This document shows positions 20,154 to 32,073 of a stretch of 64,000 nt of DNA, in pieces. Source of the DNA: Thinopyrum elongatum (lineage: Eukaryota > Streptophyta > Magnoliopsida > Poales > Poaceae). Within the stretch, counting starts at the first letter, position 1. Each line of letters starts with the position of its first letter. The position numbers and the translations under genes were made by a program. The DNA lies in contig CM022302.1 of NCBI GenBank assembly GCA_011799875.1, positions 321,698,144 to 321,762,143 on the forward strand, read 5' to 3'. The notes beneath the pieces are model-generated. The model searched no databases and was not told where the DNA came from. It saw only the letters and a program-made list of their open reading frames with translations.

Positions 20154-21385
20154 TGTCTATTGACTACTTCAGTTTGTCCATCAGTTTGGGGGTGACAAGT
20201 TGTACTAAAAAGCAGTTTAGTCCCCAACTTAGCCCATAAACATCTCCAAAAGTGGCTACAAAAATTAGTATCGCGATCTGAAACAATAGTATTTGGCACA
20301 CCATGCAAGTGAATAATTTCACGAAAGAACAAATCAGCAACATTAGCCGCATCATCACTTTTATGACATGGTATGAAGTGTGCCATTTTCAAAAATCTAT
20401 CCATGACAACAAATATGCTATCCCTCCCCTTCTTTGTTCGAGGTAATCCTAAAACAAAATCCATAGATATATCCTCCCAAGGAACACTAGGTATAGGCAA
20501 AGGCATATATAACCCATGAGGATTGAGTCGTGACTTAGCTTTTTGACATGTAGTGCATCGAGCAACAAAATGCTCAACATCCCGTCTCATCTTTGGCCAA
20601 AAGAAATGTGTAGCAAGTACGCCCTCCGTCTTCTTCACGCCAAAGTGTCCCATTAATCCTCCTCCATGCGCCTCGTACAACAACAAAAGACGAACGGAGC
20701 TAGCTGGAATGCATAGCTTGTTAGCACGGAACACAAATCCATCATTGATGATGAACTTATTCCATGTTGTTCCTTCTTTACAATTCTGCATTACATCTCT
20801 AAAATCAGCATCATGCACATATTGATTTTTTATGGTCTTCAAACCAAATATTTTAAAGTCAAGTTGTAAAAGCATACTATAGGGCCGAGACAATGCATCA
20901 GCAATAACATTTTCTTTACCCTTCTTGTGTTTTATGACATAAGGGAAAGTTTCAATGAATTCAACCCATTTAGCATGTCTACGGTTCAGTTTTGCTTGAA
21001 TTTTAATATGTTTCAAAGATTCATGATCAGAATATATAACAAATTCTTTGGGCCATAAATAATGTTGCCATGTTTCTAAAGTCCGAACAAGAGCATATAA
21101 TTCTTTATCATAAGTAGAATAGTTCAGTCTAGGCCCACTCAATTTTTTAGAAAAATATGCAACAGGTTTACCATCTTGTAATAACACACCTCCTAATCCA
21201 ATTCCACTAGCATCACATTCAAGCTCAAAAGTCTTATTAAAATCAGGAAGTTGGAGTAAAGGAGCATGTGTCAACTTATCTTTCAATACCATGAAGGCTT
21301 CTTCCTGTGCGGTACCCCAAACAAAAGGCACATCCTTCTTTGTAAGCTCATTGAGAGGTGCTGAAATGATGCTAAAATCTCTCAC
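20126..21385 (-). pseudogene. Gypsy C RNase H and integrase core
   Basis: RNase H reads [39 protein letters not shown] and [15 protein letters not shown]. The integrase zinc finger is [16 protein letters not shown] plus CTTCQKAKS. The DDE core is visible as [24 protein letters not shown] and [13 protein letters not shown], so all three acidic residues are kept. The frame breaks at about 20126 into the C-terminal frame. Relative to H, I and D this pol is well preserved. Confidence 0.85.
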
Positions 21386-21495
21386 ACACGCCTATAGAAA
21401 CCAGCGAGTCCAAGAAAACTCCTCACTTGTGTGACCGTTTTGGGCTGCGGCCAACTCTCAATAACTTCAATCTTGGCTTTATCAACTTCAATTCC

Positions 21496-22431
21496 CTATG
21501 GAGTAACAACATAGCCAAGAAAAGATACTCGGTCAGTGCAAAAGGTGCACTTCCCAAGGTTGCCAAACAAACGTGCATCTCGTAGAGCAATAAAAACAAC
21601 ACGTAAATGTTCCAAATGTTCTTCCAAAGATCTGCTATAAATCAGTATATCATCAAAATAGACTACCACAAATCGTCCAATGAAAGCACGTAAAACTTTG
21701 TTCATTAATCTCATGAAAGTACTAGGTGCATTAGTTAACCCAAAAGGCATGACTAACCACTCATATAAACCAAACTTAATTTTAAATGTTGTTTTCCATT
21801 CATCTCCCAATTTCATACGAATTTGATGGTATCCACTACACAAATCAACTTTGGAGAATATTGTAGAGCCACTCAATTCATCAAGCATATCATCTATCCT
21901 AGGAATAAGATGACGATAACAAATAGTGATATTATTAATGCCTCTACAATCAACACACATACGCGATGTACCATTCTTTTTGGGCACTAGTTTAATAGGA
22001 ACAACACAAGGACTAAGGGATTCATGTATATAACCTTTATCGAGCAGCTCCTGTACTTGACGCATAATCTCCTTCATCTCCTCTGGATTGGTACGGTATG
22101 GTGCACGGTTGGGTAGCGATGCACCGGGAATTAAGTCAATCTGATGCTCAATCCCGCGAATAGGTGGTAATCTCGGTTGCACGTCTTGTGGAAAGACGTC
22201 AGTGAACTCCTGCAAAATGTTAGTGACAACAGGAGGCAAAGAGGAAGGCACGTCCTCGAATGAAAATAATGCCTCTTTGCACACAGAAGCATAGCAAACA
22301 GGTTTGCTGAAATCTAGGTCATCATTATCAGATTTGATGGCAAGTAAACATGCTCTTTTCAATTTAATTTCGGAAGCAACACTAGATGGTTTATTATTAG
22401 GCTTCATTTGTTGCTCAAATTCTTTTGCCAC
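21496..22431 (-). pseudogene. Gypsy C reverse transcriptase
   Basis: Motifs in order are LPPIRGIEHQIDLIPGA, CVDCRGINNITI, IFSKVDLCSGYHQIRMK, LVMPFGLTNAPSTFMRLMN and the catalytic YFDDILIYS near 21660, then TFCTDRVSFLGYVV. A stop and a short gap (21385-21496) separate it from RNase H. The catalytic residues are intact. Confidence 0.85.
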
Positions 22432-23244
22432 AATCTGATTTTCACTCTTATTTTTCTCCTATTTTGCTTTATTAGTTCTAGTAATATCATCTTTCAAAAT
22501 AGAATCAGGAGACATAGGAAGCAAAGCAATATGTTTATCCTTATCAACAAGAGTATACTGATTGTTTCTACCATGGTGTACATAATTTTTATCAAATTAC
22601 CATGGTCTACCAAGTAATAAGGAACATGCTTGCATGGATACCACATCACAATCAGCAAATTCAGCATATGTAGAGATACTAAAATGCACACGAACAGTAC
22701 GTGTTACCTTAACCTTGCCACTGTTGTTGAACCATTGGATGTAGTAAGGATGTGGATGTGGTCTTGTGGTGAGAGATAGCTTCTCCACCATCTCCATGCT
22801 AGCCAAGTTGTTGTAGCTCCCTCCATCTGTGAGGATGCGAACAAAACGTTCCTTCACAACTCCCTTTGTATGGAACAAATTATGCCTCTGATTTTGCTCA
22901 GCTTGTGTGACATGCACACTCAAAACACGTTGAGCAACTAAACTTTCATACCTGTCAGCGTCTTCAGCAGCCATGTATTGCGTCTCTTGTTCAGAATCAT
23001 CTCCACCGTGTTCTTCACTTGTAATAAGAGCCAAAGTCTCCTCATCATAGTCACTAGCGGACTCATACCCACCATCCTCAGTAGCAATCATCACTCGCTT
23101 AGATGGGCATTCTCTCGCATAATGACCTCCACCCTTGCAACGATGACAAATAGTATCACGTGTTTGCCCTGTTGATGCCATGGATGAAGAAGAGCGTTGT
23201 GCAGGCCCAGAAGGTGTGCTCTTGGCAGGTAGTGGTGGTTGTGC
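22432..23244 (-). pseudogene. Gypsy C nucleocapsid zinc knuckle and protease
   Basis: ICHRCKGGGHYARECPSKR (about 23150-23095) is a CCHC zinc knuckle. After an acidic linker comes the protease region FVRILTDGGSYNNLASMEMV (about 22845-22790) and CSLLLGRPW at 22600. DGGS(C/Y)NNLAS is the usual active-site form in this gypsy group. A frame break near 22597 leads on to RT. Confidence 0.82.
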
Positions 23245-24397
23245 CTACTTTCTTGTATCACGGTTGGAGGTGGCAGCTGACGGAGGTGCCGGTGTAACAG
23301 AACGTGTGGTAGTAGAGGATGCACGCGGTGTCCATGATGAAGGTCGACCTGCAGAAAAGTTAGTTCGCGCCAATGCCTGTCGATCCTGCACTTCACATTC
23401 ATCTTTGCAAGCAAGATGGAATAAATGAGTGATATTGTTATACTCCTTATACTCTAAAATGGTCTGAATCTCTCTATTTAGTCCACCCATAAAACCTGCA
23501 AGCATAGCCTCATTATCCTCAACAATACCACATCTAATCATGCCAGTTTGCAATTCCTGATAATATTCCTCTACATAATGTTTTCCTTGTCTTAAACACT
23601 CCAATTTCTGAAGTAATTCACGTTGATAATATGGTGGAACCCAACGAGTATGCATAGTAGTTTTCAAAGCAGCCCAGCTAGCTGGAATAGGATATAATCT
23701 AAAATGTTCAGATCACCAAACACATGCAAAACTAGTGGAAGCACAAACAGCTGCAGCAACATGTAAAATGTTTTTCAGTTTCTAACTCCCAAGTAACATA
23801 TATATCAGGAACATATCTACCCTCAAATGGTGGAATATTCAATTTTAGTTTAGGAAGATGGTCATGATCTCGTACCTGAGGTGGTGGTGCAGTCCTACCA
23901 TTGCGATTATTTGCATGTGGACGACCTGGTGGTGGTGGTGCTGGTGGTTGCATCTAGTTCTGATTTTGATCAACCTCATCTTCATAATTGCCCGCGTAAT
24001 CATCCTTCTCCTTCGCAGTAGCAGGAGCCACAGAGGCATCAACAGTAGTAGCAGCAGCACCAGAAGTTTGGCCAGGCTCAAGAGGAACATGGCTCGCTCG
24101 GCAGAGGGTTGTTTCGCGACGTGGAGGTGGTTGTTGTTGTTGTTGTTGTTGTTGCAATGGTGCAACAGAGGTAGTAGGTGGAGGTAGATGCGCAAGCACT
24201 TTAGCAAACTTGGCATCCAACCTGTTGTCAATTGTCTTCTCGAGGTCATCAATCCTCGCTAATGCCTTGCCAAAACTGGCCATCACGTCTTCCACCTGTT
24301 GACCCAACATTTCTTGGAATTTATCATGGAGCTCCTTGTTCGTCATGTTCTCCCAGTCCAACTCACCCGCTTGTGATCCTGGCATGGTTAGCAGCAA
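23245..24397 (-). pseudogene. Gypsy C gag
   Basis: Gag starts at the ATG at 24397 (MLLTMPGSQAGELDWENMTN). A Gln tract encoded by a GTT repeat (about 24130-24154 on the plus text) and a Pro-rich region follow. The capsid-like part reads LNIPPFEGRYVPDIYVTWEL, MRCGIVEDNEAMLAGFMGGL-like sequence and NITHLFHLACKDECEVQ near 23430. Frameshifts lie near 23950 and 23700. Gag forms the virus-like particle. Confidence 0.75.
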
Positions 24398-24940
24398 GAG
24401 AAAAACACAAGAATTTGATCCTATAGACTGCTAGGAAGTGGCGGTGGTGTTGTGGAAAGTCACAAATCCGTCAAGCGATTCTCAAATTCTTACCAGTTCT
24501 TACCAAGCAGCAGGTGCTGATTGGCAACCATTGTAGTCAAAATTCTCAAAGCTTGGATAGAGCGATTACCAGGGAGAGTCAAATGCATGACGTAGATGTA
24601 TGTGGAGCTGGAAAGGCTTATAATATGGTAGCAAAAAGGGTCAACAATAATCAATTCAGAGATGCAAAGTTGAATAAACGCTCAACGACGGTACTATGAT
24701 GGTCCCAGGCTAGACTGTACTAGAGACGCGAGCCTAGAACACTAACAAAATCACGGTGCGGCACGTAAACAAGGGAAAAGCACACTCTGGAATTTTTTTC
24801 GCTCTTTTTGTGTGCTCTTTTTTCTTTTCTTTTTTGCGAAAAATCACTATAATGGCGAGTGTCTCAAAACTCTTCCCAAGTCAAAATAACAGGATAGGCA
24901 CGAATTTTTTTTGAATATTTTTTTCGGAAATCAGGGCAGC
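24398..24940 (-). other. Gypsy C 5' leader, gag-proximal part
   Basis: Untranslated leader between PBS and gag, cut at 24940 by solo LTR E. Bases 24838-24898 (aaaaatcactataatggcga...) recur as a diverged copy at 28787-28845. With E removed the two copies lie about 130 bases apart, so the leader held a local duplication before E inserted. Confidence 0.6.
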
Positions 24941-27900
24941 TATAACACCCCATGTAATTAATAACAGTGATCACCCCTAGTTAATGCCATGTGAGCAAGC
25001 TTAACAGTGCCTAATCATCATTTGCATCATATTGCATTTCAACTCCTAATTCAAACTTCAAGTTAATTTAAATTGGAAATAAAAGTTGCTCCAAATTGAA
25101 AACTAAAATTTTCAACATATTGCAAATATTATAGAGGCATTTATAAAATTAACAGCAACAATGTTTAGAATGTTTAAATGACCCTAACATCCTAAAACAG
25201 CAGCAAAACATTTAATTAAATACATTTTTCAAATTAATAAAATATTAAACTATTTATTTTATTGCCAAAACTTATGGGGGCAGTGGCATAATTATTAAAA
25301 CTAAATTAGGAACTAGTTGCATATTTTGTAAAACAAAATTAAAAGGAAACTAAAACAAAACAGTAAAAAGAAAATAAGAAAAGAGATAAAACAAAAGAAA
25401 AAGAAATACAAAACCCCCCCGGCCAACTGGGCCAAACGGCCCAGCCGGCCAGCCCACCGTCCCAGGCCGGCCCACCCCACCTCCCTTATCCCCTGGGCAC
25501 CGAAACCGTAGCCCAACCCCCCTCGCACTCCCCCCACTCTCCCTCTCCCACGATCCAATCGGGATTGGGCCGACGCTGCCCCGTGCATGACGCCGTCGCC
25601 TCGCCGTCCGGCACCGCCCCGTCCTCGACCTCCTCCTCGCCGGACCACCCCATCGCCGTCGTCCCCGTCCTCCTCCCCGAGCCCCACTGCCCTATCCCTA
25701 AGCCTCGCGGTGAGGCCCCCTGCCTCTCCTCCGCCCTGTCCCCGTTCGCACACGCCGCGCCATCCCGCTTCTCGTGGCCGCGCGCCCGTCGCCTTGCCCG
25801 TCCGCTTTCGCTCCGTCCCGCCTCTGCCGCTGCTGCCGCTCCGTCCCCGCCTCGCCTAGCCACCCCATGCGCGGCCCGCTCGCCCGACGCTGCTCGCCTG
25901 CGCTGCCCGTCGCCTCCTCGCGCAAGCGCCGCGCTCACCGCGACCCGCGCCTTGCTCGCCCCGCTCCGCCGCACATGCGCGTTGCCCGCGCCCTGGGCCT
26001 CCCTCGCCGCCCGCCCGCGGTGGCCCCATCCGCCGCTCGCCCTGGCCGCACATACGCGCGGTGGCCGCGCCCGGCTACGCCCATCGCTTGCCCCGCCACG
26101 GCTCCCGCTCCGCTGCTGCCGTGCCCCCCCACCTCCACCGCTGGATCTGCTGCCTCCCCTGGCTCTGGGCCACCGACAGCCGGGGCCCACGCCCCTGGTT
26201 AATTTAAAAAAAAAGAGAATTAAAAATTACTTAATTAATTAATTAATTAATTCTGATAGTTAGCTAATTAAACCTAATTAACCTGCTAATTAAACTATCT
26301 AATCTATTAATTAGTGTACAGCCTATGACGTGTGGGACCCACCTGTCAGGTTGACCTGCTGACGTCATGGTGATGTCATGATGACATCACCATTCAATGT
26401 TTCGTATAATCCTAATTTTAATAAATAAAAAAATCTAGATTATTGATTAAATCTTTAAAATTTAATATAAAATAAACCGTAGCTCAGATGAAAATACTTT
26501 CTACATGAAAGTTGCTCAGAATTTCGAGACGAATCTGAATACGTGGTCCGTTCATCTGTCAGATGCCCCTAGCTACCTGAACATGGAACTTTTTGCCTGG
26601 TTTTAGTAAAGAATAGTGATCAACTTTAATTAAATAAATCCGAATAAATTCCTAAATTAATTAAATCATTTAGTTAGGCAGTAGAACACCTCTGCATATC
26701 ATTTAGACATGTCATGCATATTGTTTGCATTTTTGCAGTGAATTTATTGTTTCTCTCCCCCTCCTCTCTCGATAGACGCCGAGACCGACGCTGTTGCAGC
26801 TGAGTACGACTATGCTCCAGACGAGCAGCCCGTTGACGACCCCTCTTTCTTGCCAGAGCAACCAGGCAAGCCCCCCCCTTGAGCATCCCGATATCGCCCA
26901 TTCCATTTCTGTTGCTTGCATTAGATTTTGCTACTGTTAAATGTTTGCTCCTATTCTGATGCATAGCCTACTTTTGTAACCTGTTTATTGTTACCTTACC
27001 TGCCTATGTTAAACTACTTAGTATAGGTTGGTAGTGAACCATCAGTGACCCCCACCACCTTACCCTTGTTGCCCCTGCTTGATCATCGACGACTCAAACA
27101 ATGTGATCGTCGACCAGAGACCGACACGTCACTTCACCCCCTTAGTTGTATGACTCTGCATAGTTACTATCAAGTGCCGAGGGTGATACCTCGTAATGCA
27201 CTCCTGATGAATACTCTGCAGTGTAGCTGTTCGGTCGTTGTCATCGAGGGTGATTCCTCCTTCTCCACTTCTGATACGACTCTATCGTGCAACCCCTCAG
27301 TGTGAACCTCGAAGGTGATGCCTCCTATGTTCACCCTGATGATTTCATAGAGTGGAATTCACCGAGGGTGATTCCTCGGGGTTTCCCCCTTGATGCTATG
27401 ACCACACGGTTACTTTGACCTTTGTTACAGGCGGGTCGACCCGGATGGGTACCCGCAGGGGATCTATGATGTCGGGTGTGCCGGAAGGGCACTCGAGTGT
27501 GATATTGTGGCGGAGCTTCAGAAACTCTGATCGTCTCCGCGTGTTACTAAATCAGCCTATTGGATTTGGGTATTTGATGTGAGTGGGTCGACGTGCCCTA
27601 TACGAACTACCACCACGCGGGATTATGGTTTATGGGGCCCTCTACGTCGTACGTTTCTCCCGAAAGCTGTTCAGACGTCACGGTTCACCGTGCGGGCTGA
27701 TTGTCTGGAATGGGCTAGATACTTCACTGACGAGTTCAGTGTCGCGCCTGCACCCCGGCTAGTCTCGCAACGCGTAGGGTGCCCAGGGCGATGGCACAAG
27801 ACCTCTGGGTGCATAGGTTAGTCTGGCGTGCTGACCTCTCTGCTGAGCCTAGGTAGGGCGCTGCTTCGTGTTGATCTTCCGAGGCCGGGCATTACCCAGC

Positions 27901-28758
27901 AAGTGTGTCCGACAAGAGTTGATCGAGCGTGTTGGGTAAGAGTAGTGCACCCCTGCAGGGAAGAATAATCTATTGATAGCCGGTCCTACGGTAAAGGACG
28001 CTCAGTTTGTTTATCCCGATCTACTACTTGAACTGGATACTTGTTTACTTAATGGAAGCTTCGGGATCGCTTTCTCGCTGGGAGTCGAGGAAGGATCTCC
28101 AGGCTTGCTTCAACATGCTTGCTTAATAAAATGCTATTCTACTCTCTTCTATTGCTGCAAGATGGTGGCTTCGTGAAGATGTTTGAAGATGGTAGTCTTC
28201 GATAGGACTAGGCCTTCTCTCTATTCTGGCATTTCTGCAGTCCAGTCCACATATATAGCCTTTCCTCTTTGATAATGTTGCATATGTAGTGTAGATCCTT
28301 GCTTGCTGAGTACTTCGGATGAGTACTCATGGTTGCTTTGTTACCTCTTTTTCCCCCATACCCACTTTGATGACACATCAGACGATGGAGCCCCGGAGCC
28401 AGATGCCACTGCAGGAGCTTACTACCAGATGGGACCAGACGGTACTTACTACTGTATCGAGCCAGCTGACCAGGAGTAGGATCGGAGGCTCCCAGGCAGG
28501 AGGCCTACGCCTTTTGATCTAGAGTCGTTGTTTGTGCTAGCCTTCTTAAGGCAAACCGTGGCTAACTATGTCTGTACTCAGATATTATTTGTATGACTGA
28601 CTTATGTATTCGGATCTTCGTGATCCTTGGTCTCTAATATTGTGGATCTCTGTTTATTTGTGTTAGAGTTGTGTTGTGATATCTTCCCGTGAGTCCTTGT
28701 GCTTGATCGTGCATGTTTGCGTGTATGATTAGTGCACGATTGAGTCGGGGGTGTCACA
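24941..28758 (-). mobile_element. Solo LTR E, 3.8 kb, inside gypsy C
   Basis: The 3818-bp block starts TATAACACCC and ends GGGTGTCACA (minus strand TGTGACACCC). It is flanked by GCAGC at 24936-24940 and 28759-28763. Near-inverted ends, 5-bp duplication and no internal domain fit a solo LTR of a large-LTR family. The left terminal TG appears mutated to TA. It contains a very GC-rich block (25400-26200), an AATT tract near 26235 and no credible protein. A related fragment lies at 1225-2935. Orientation is arbitrary. Confidence 0.8.
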
Positions 28759-28763
28759 GCAGC

Positions 28764-29441
28764 GATGACGAAAAAGTGCGACAAAAAATCACTATGATGG
28801 CGAGTGTCTCAAAACGCTCCCTGGGACCTAAAATCAGGATAGGGAGATAATATTTTCGCCTGCTGAAATTTTGGCCTAAAAACTGCCCGGGGGTCTCTAG
28901 ACTCTTTTTTTTGAAACCTACTCAGGTAAGGAAACACGAATCGAAAAATAGATGGATCTCGAAAACAAAGCTAATATGAAAAGAACTCGGATTGGTGGTG
29001 GATATATGGTGGTAGGATATGTCAGCGGTGGTGGTATATGGCAGCGGTGGTAGGATATGGCAGCGGTGGTGGTATATGGCAGTGGTGGGTACATGGCAGC
29101 AGTGGTAGGATATGGCAGCGGTGGTATGATATGGCAGCGGTGGTGGTATATGGTAGCAGCGATGAAGATGGTGCGGCGGCGGCGTGACAAACTGTGACAG
29201 AACTCGAAACTCTAAAGGACTAGATGCCAAGACCAGCAACTAGACACGACGATGCAACCGCAAATTCAACAAAGCAAAACCCTAAAAAGATTATGAAAAG
29301 CTCAGATTGGTTCGGATATGATGAACTAACCCTAATTTTTTTTGTTGCTTTTTTGTGGACTGTAGGTATGAAGAACATACTCGATCTAAACTATGAAAAA
29401 CTGGATAATCTCACCAAGCAACCTGGAAATCTGATAACACT
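28764..29441 (-). other. Gypsy C 5' leader, LTR-proximal part with 17-bp minisatellite
   Basis: It runs from E to the 5' LTR and holds the tandem repeat at 28990-29160 and the PBS at 29427-29439. The PBS on the minus strand reads TGTTATCAGATTTCC, a degenerate match to the initiator-Met form TGGTATCAGAGC, separated from the LTR by two bases. The short ORFs here are not genes. Confidence 0.65.
28990..29160. repeat. Minisatellite, unit about 17 bp (ggtatatggcagcggtg)
   Basis: About nine imperfect copies of a unit such as GGTATATGGCAGCGGTG or GGTAGGATATGGCAGC, alternating in two forms. It lies in the 5' leader of gypsy C. The reading frames across it (poly-His/Thr/Tyr/Pro) are by-products of the repeat. 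Confidence 0.8.
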
Positions 29442-30361
29442 TGATAGAGGTAAAGGTGTCCCGTCTTTTGATGAGATGGTGGCTATCGTTTTTGGTGGAG
29501 TAGACTTTGACGATCCGACTACGAACGTGCAAGGACGTCGGTCCTTAGCAATCGCTAAACCAACTCCGAGAGGTTAGTGACAACGCCGGAGCATGATCAA
29601 CGTGATCACGAAGGTCTATCTCCTGCAAGCAAACGAAGAACAAGGAAGAAATTGAAATTGCAATCTGGATATTGTGAATAAAAGAGGAAAGCTTTATTGA
29701 TCAAGTGGGGTTCTGCGACGTCTTGGTCTGGTCGTTGAACACAAACGAAGTACGCGAAGTTGCAGCTATGGCGAACTTTTAATCTAAACAAAACCCAAAG
29801 TCTAAACAGCGCCCTAAGGACTGTATATATGGAGTAAGAGGGGGAAATTTCGTGGCCATTGGAGGAGGGGTCCGAAACCAACCCAAACTCTTGTTTCCCC
29901 ACACATACGGACTCTAAAAACAGCCTATACTCAAGTATTTCAAAAATTACATGGGCCTGGCCCAATAATAAGGCGACGCAGCACCTATAATAGCCTCTGG
30001 ACGATATTTAGGAAGTGGAATCTTGTATATTTCATCCAAGCCTTCATGCACTTATTATGGTGGCTTCAAAGTCCTGAAATCATCTCTTGAAACTCCATTC
30101 TTGTTCCCCTAGCGCATGCCATCATCTCCATGCTTGAACTTGCTCTAAGGTTCATATTTCTTGTCTAAGCTAGGCCCTTCATTTGTAAGCAAAACAAATG
30201 TATCCAATTTAGGCAGCATCATATTCTCATGAACATTAGAATCGTTACCAAGAAACGAAAGTACCTGGTAATTCAATTGGCGTGCACGAGCTCTAGTAAT
30301 TGGTCCAGTATGTATAGCAGTAGGGGTTGTGGGTGTAACAATGGTATTGATGTCCTCATCA
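29442..30361 (-). repeat. Gypsy C 5' LTR
   Basis: On the element strand it begins TGATGAGGACATCA at 30361 and ends at 29442. It is the partner of 18680-19590. TSD TCTCG follows at 30362-30366. It carries a copy of the pol C-terminal coding region because the LTR contains that sequence; this is not a separate gene fragment. Confidence 0.9.
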
Positions 30362-30366
30362 TCTCG

Positions 30367-32071
30367 CCCTTGTCAACTTCCTCTTGCCACCGATGCCCAA
30401 CACCGCTTCGAGCCCGCTGCCCCGTTCAACCATCGTCCACGGCAGCAAGGAGAAATCACCAGAGCTTTCGTCGGAGGAGCGGTGGCTATGCCGTCAACTT
30501 CCCCCAAATTCGAATCTCCTCCACAGATCTGTGAGTACCCATCACCTTTGCTACGCCATTGTCGTTCATAGCGCATTCATCAGAGTTCTTTGTAGCTCGT
30601 TGTCATTCATCCCCATAGATCTAGGTTTACCTCAGTGATGTACTTAGAACTCTAACTTTCATTTAAGTGTAATTTTCATTGATCTAGATCCCATCTTTGA
30701 TATCTGGTAGATCTCACTGGTTCCTCTGCTCTTATCGACCCTGCTGTAGCTAGGTCTTTTTATTTTCTTTATCCATCATTTTCTAGATCCAAAAGACAAC
30801 CAACTTTATACATTTCCTGTTTATGGCTGATTCGATCTAGACACTGCTATAACTTTGCTGAATTTACAAGTCGTATTAGTGTTCTTATGACGTCTTAGTC
30901 TTTCACTGGCTTGTAGATCCATAGAAGATCGTAAATCGTTTATATGCTGAAAATATCGCTTGTCTTGTATTTATATGCAAACAACATTAGCATCTCATGC
31001 CGGCTCAATTATTGGCCGACTTACACACCCATTGTAGAAAATAGATTATTGAAACTTTAACTTGTCTCGTGCCAGCTTAATTCTGATATTTTCATCGTCA
31101 ACTATTATGACTCGGACTTCTCCATGACTTGTTGGCTCATATTCGTATTTTCTGTAATTTCAGACTTCACCGAGACCAAACAAATTGCTAGGACCAGCAA
31201 GACAGTTAATGGGGCCTAGTCCACTTCCACCCAGTTAAAACTGGAATATTTGGCGAACTCGGTATTGCTGCCGCCTCAAAACGAAATCCATTGGCGTGCA
31301 GCCAAAGAAGAAACTCATCCTCAACTGATTCAGGGCGAGGTCATTTATTTCACCGATAACATGGAGTGTGGGTTTTGCCCTCCTGGCTCAAAGTTTTTCC
31401 GGGACATACTTCACTATTTCAGCATCAGGCCCCAAGATCTTCCCCCCAATTCCATTCTAAACTTAAGTCAATTCCATGTGTTCTGCAAGGTGTATTTGCA
31501 AATTGAGACGTCCCGCAGCTTCTTCAAGGCATTTTTCTACCTTAACCATCAAAACAGAGTGCAAAAACGGCCCAAGCCTTGAACTCGGAGGCATCACCAT
31601 CCAGAGCCAGCAAAATTATGCCTTCCCAGAAGTCAGGCTGGTGAGCCATCCGAACGGATGGCGCAAGACTTGGTTCTACTGTAGAGACACTTCTCCTGCT
31701 GATGAGAATTGACTGCCGAGTTATAGGCTAGACTGCCTTGACTCTTCAGTCGCCTTCCCAGGCTTTGCTTCCCAGGAAGAAAGGGAAAAAATTCAAGCCT
31801 TTATACTCAAAGATGAATGCCTTGACAGCTCACGGCATTACCGTGGTTGACTTGACCCGGTGTTGGATGAGTTGGCGGATTCGACCCCTCAGCATGAGGA
31901 ACCAACTCATGCACACCTACACCAGCCATCCAGATGACGCCCTTTGCTTCAGACGAGTCAACCTCTCACCCTGTGAGTTGTTAACAGCCACCAAGAAATT
32001 ACTTGGTGAATCTAGGGAGACCATCAAGACAGTGGGCCTCAACACCTTTTGTACAGGCAACCCGGCTCCTC
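30367..32071 (+). pseudogene. Antisense gene of gypsy B, 5' exons (PF04195-like)
   Basis: The leader resumes after C. An ATG at 30488 opens a short exon that ends at a GTGAGT donor (30531). The acceptor TTTCAG at 31158-31163 begins exon 2, with PPGSKFFRDILHYFSIRPQD, LPPNSILNLSQFHVFCKVYL and RSFFKAFFYLNHQ (31370-31560). This is the same 'putative gypsy type transposon' region as in H and D. Frame changes near 31590 and stops near 31210 and 31709 break it. The exon ends at a GTAAGT donor at 32074. It runs antisense to the pol of B. Confidence 0.65.
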
Positions 32072-32073
32072 CG

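Larger units (their letters stand above)
18680..30361 (-). mobile_element. Gypsy C: CRM-like chromovirus, full length, with nested solo LTR
   Basis: The element starts TG at 18680 and ends CA at 30361, flanked by TCTCG at 18675-18679 and 30362-30366. LTRs are 18680-19590 and 29442-30361. The minus strand encodes gag (24397 down), a CCHC knuckle, protease, RT, RNase H and integrase. The pol frame runs about 100 codons into the 3' LTR. That overlap, the LTR size near 0.9 kb and the iMet-like PBS are features known from CRM-type (centromeric) chromoviruses such as Cereba in Triticeae; the lineage call is inference. Net length without E is about 7.9 kb. Confidence 0.87.

Noticed and set aside
25565..26242. 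Long overlapping ORFs on both strands in a GC-rich block
   Set aside because: They lie inside solo LTR E. Composition (Arg/Ala/Pro/Gly) follows base content, several frames are open at once and no domain is visible.
29224..29577. Apparent ORF across the LTR edge of gypsy C
   Set aside because: It spans leader, PBS and LTR sequence and is not conserved as coding.
30040..30361. A second truncated pol fragment beside gypsy C
   Set aside because: The TCTCG duplication at 30362 shows that this text is part of the LTR, which itself contains the pol end.
18680..30361. Claim that the window is centromeric because C is CRM-like
   Set aside because: One element is not enough, no centromeric satellite is present and CRM-like copies also occur elsewhere.
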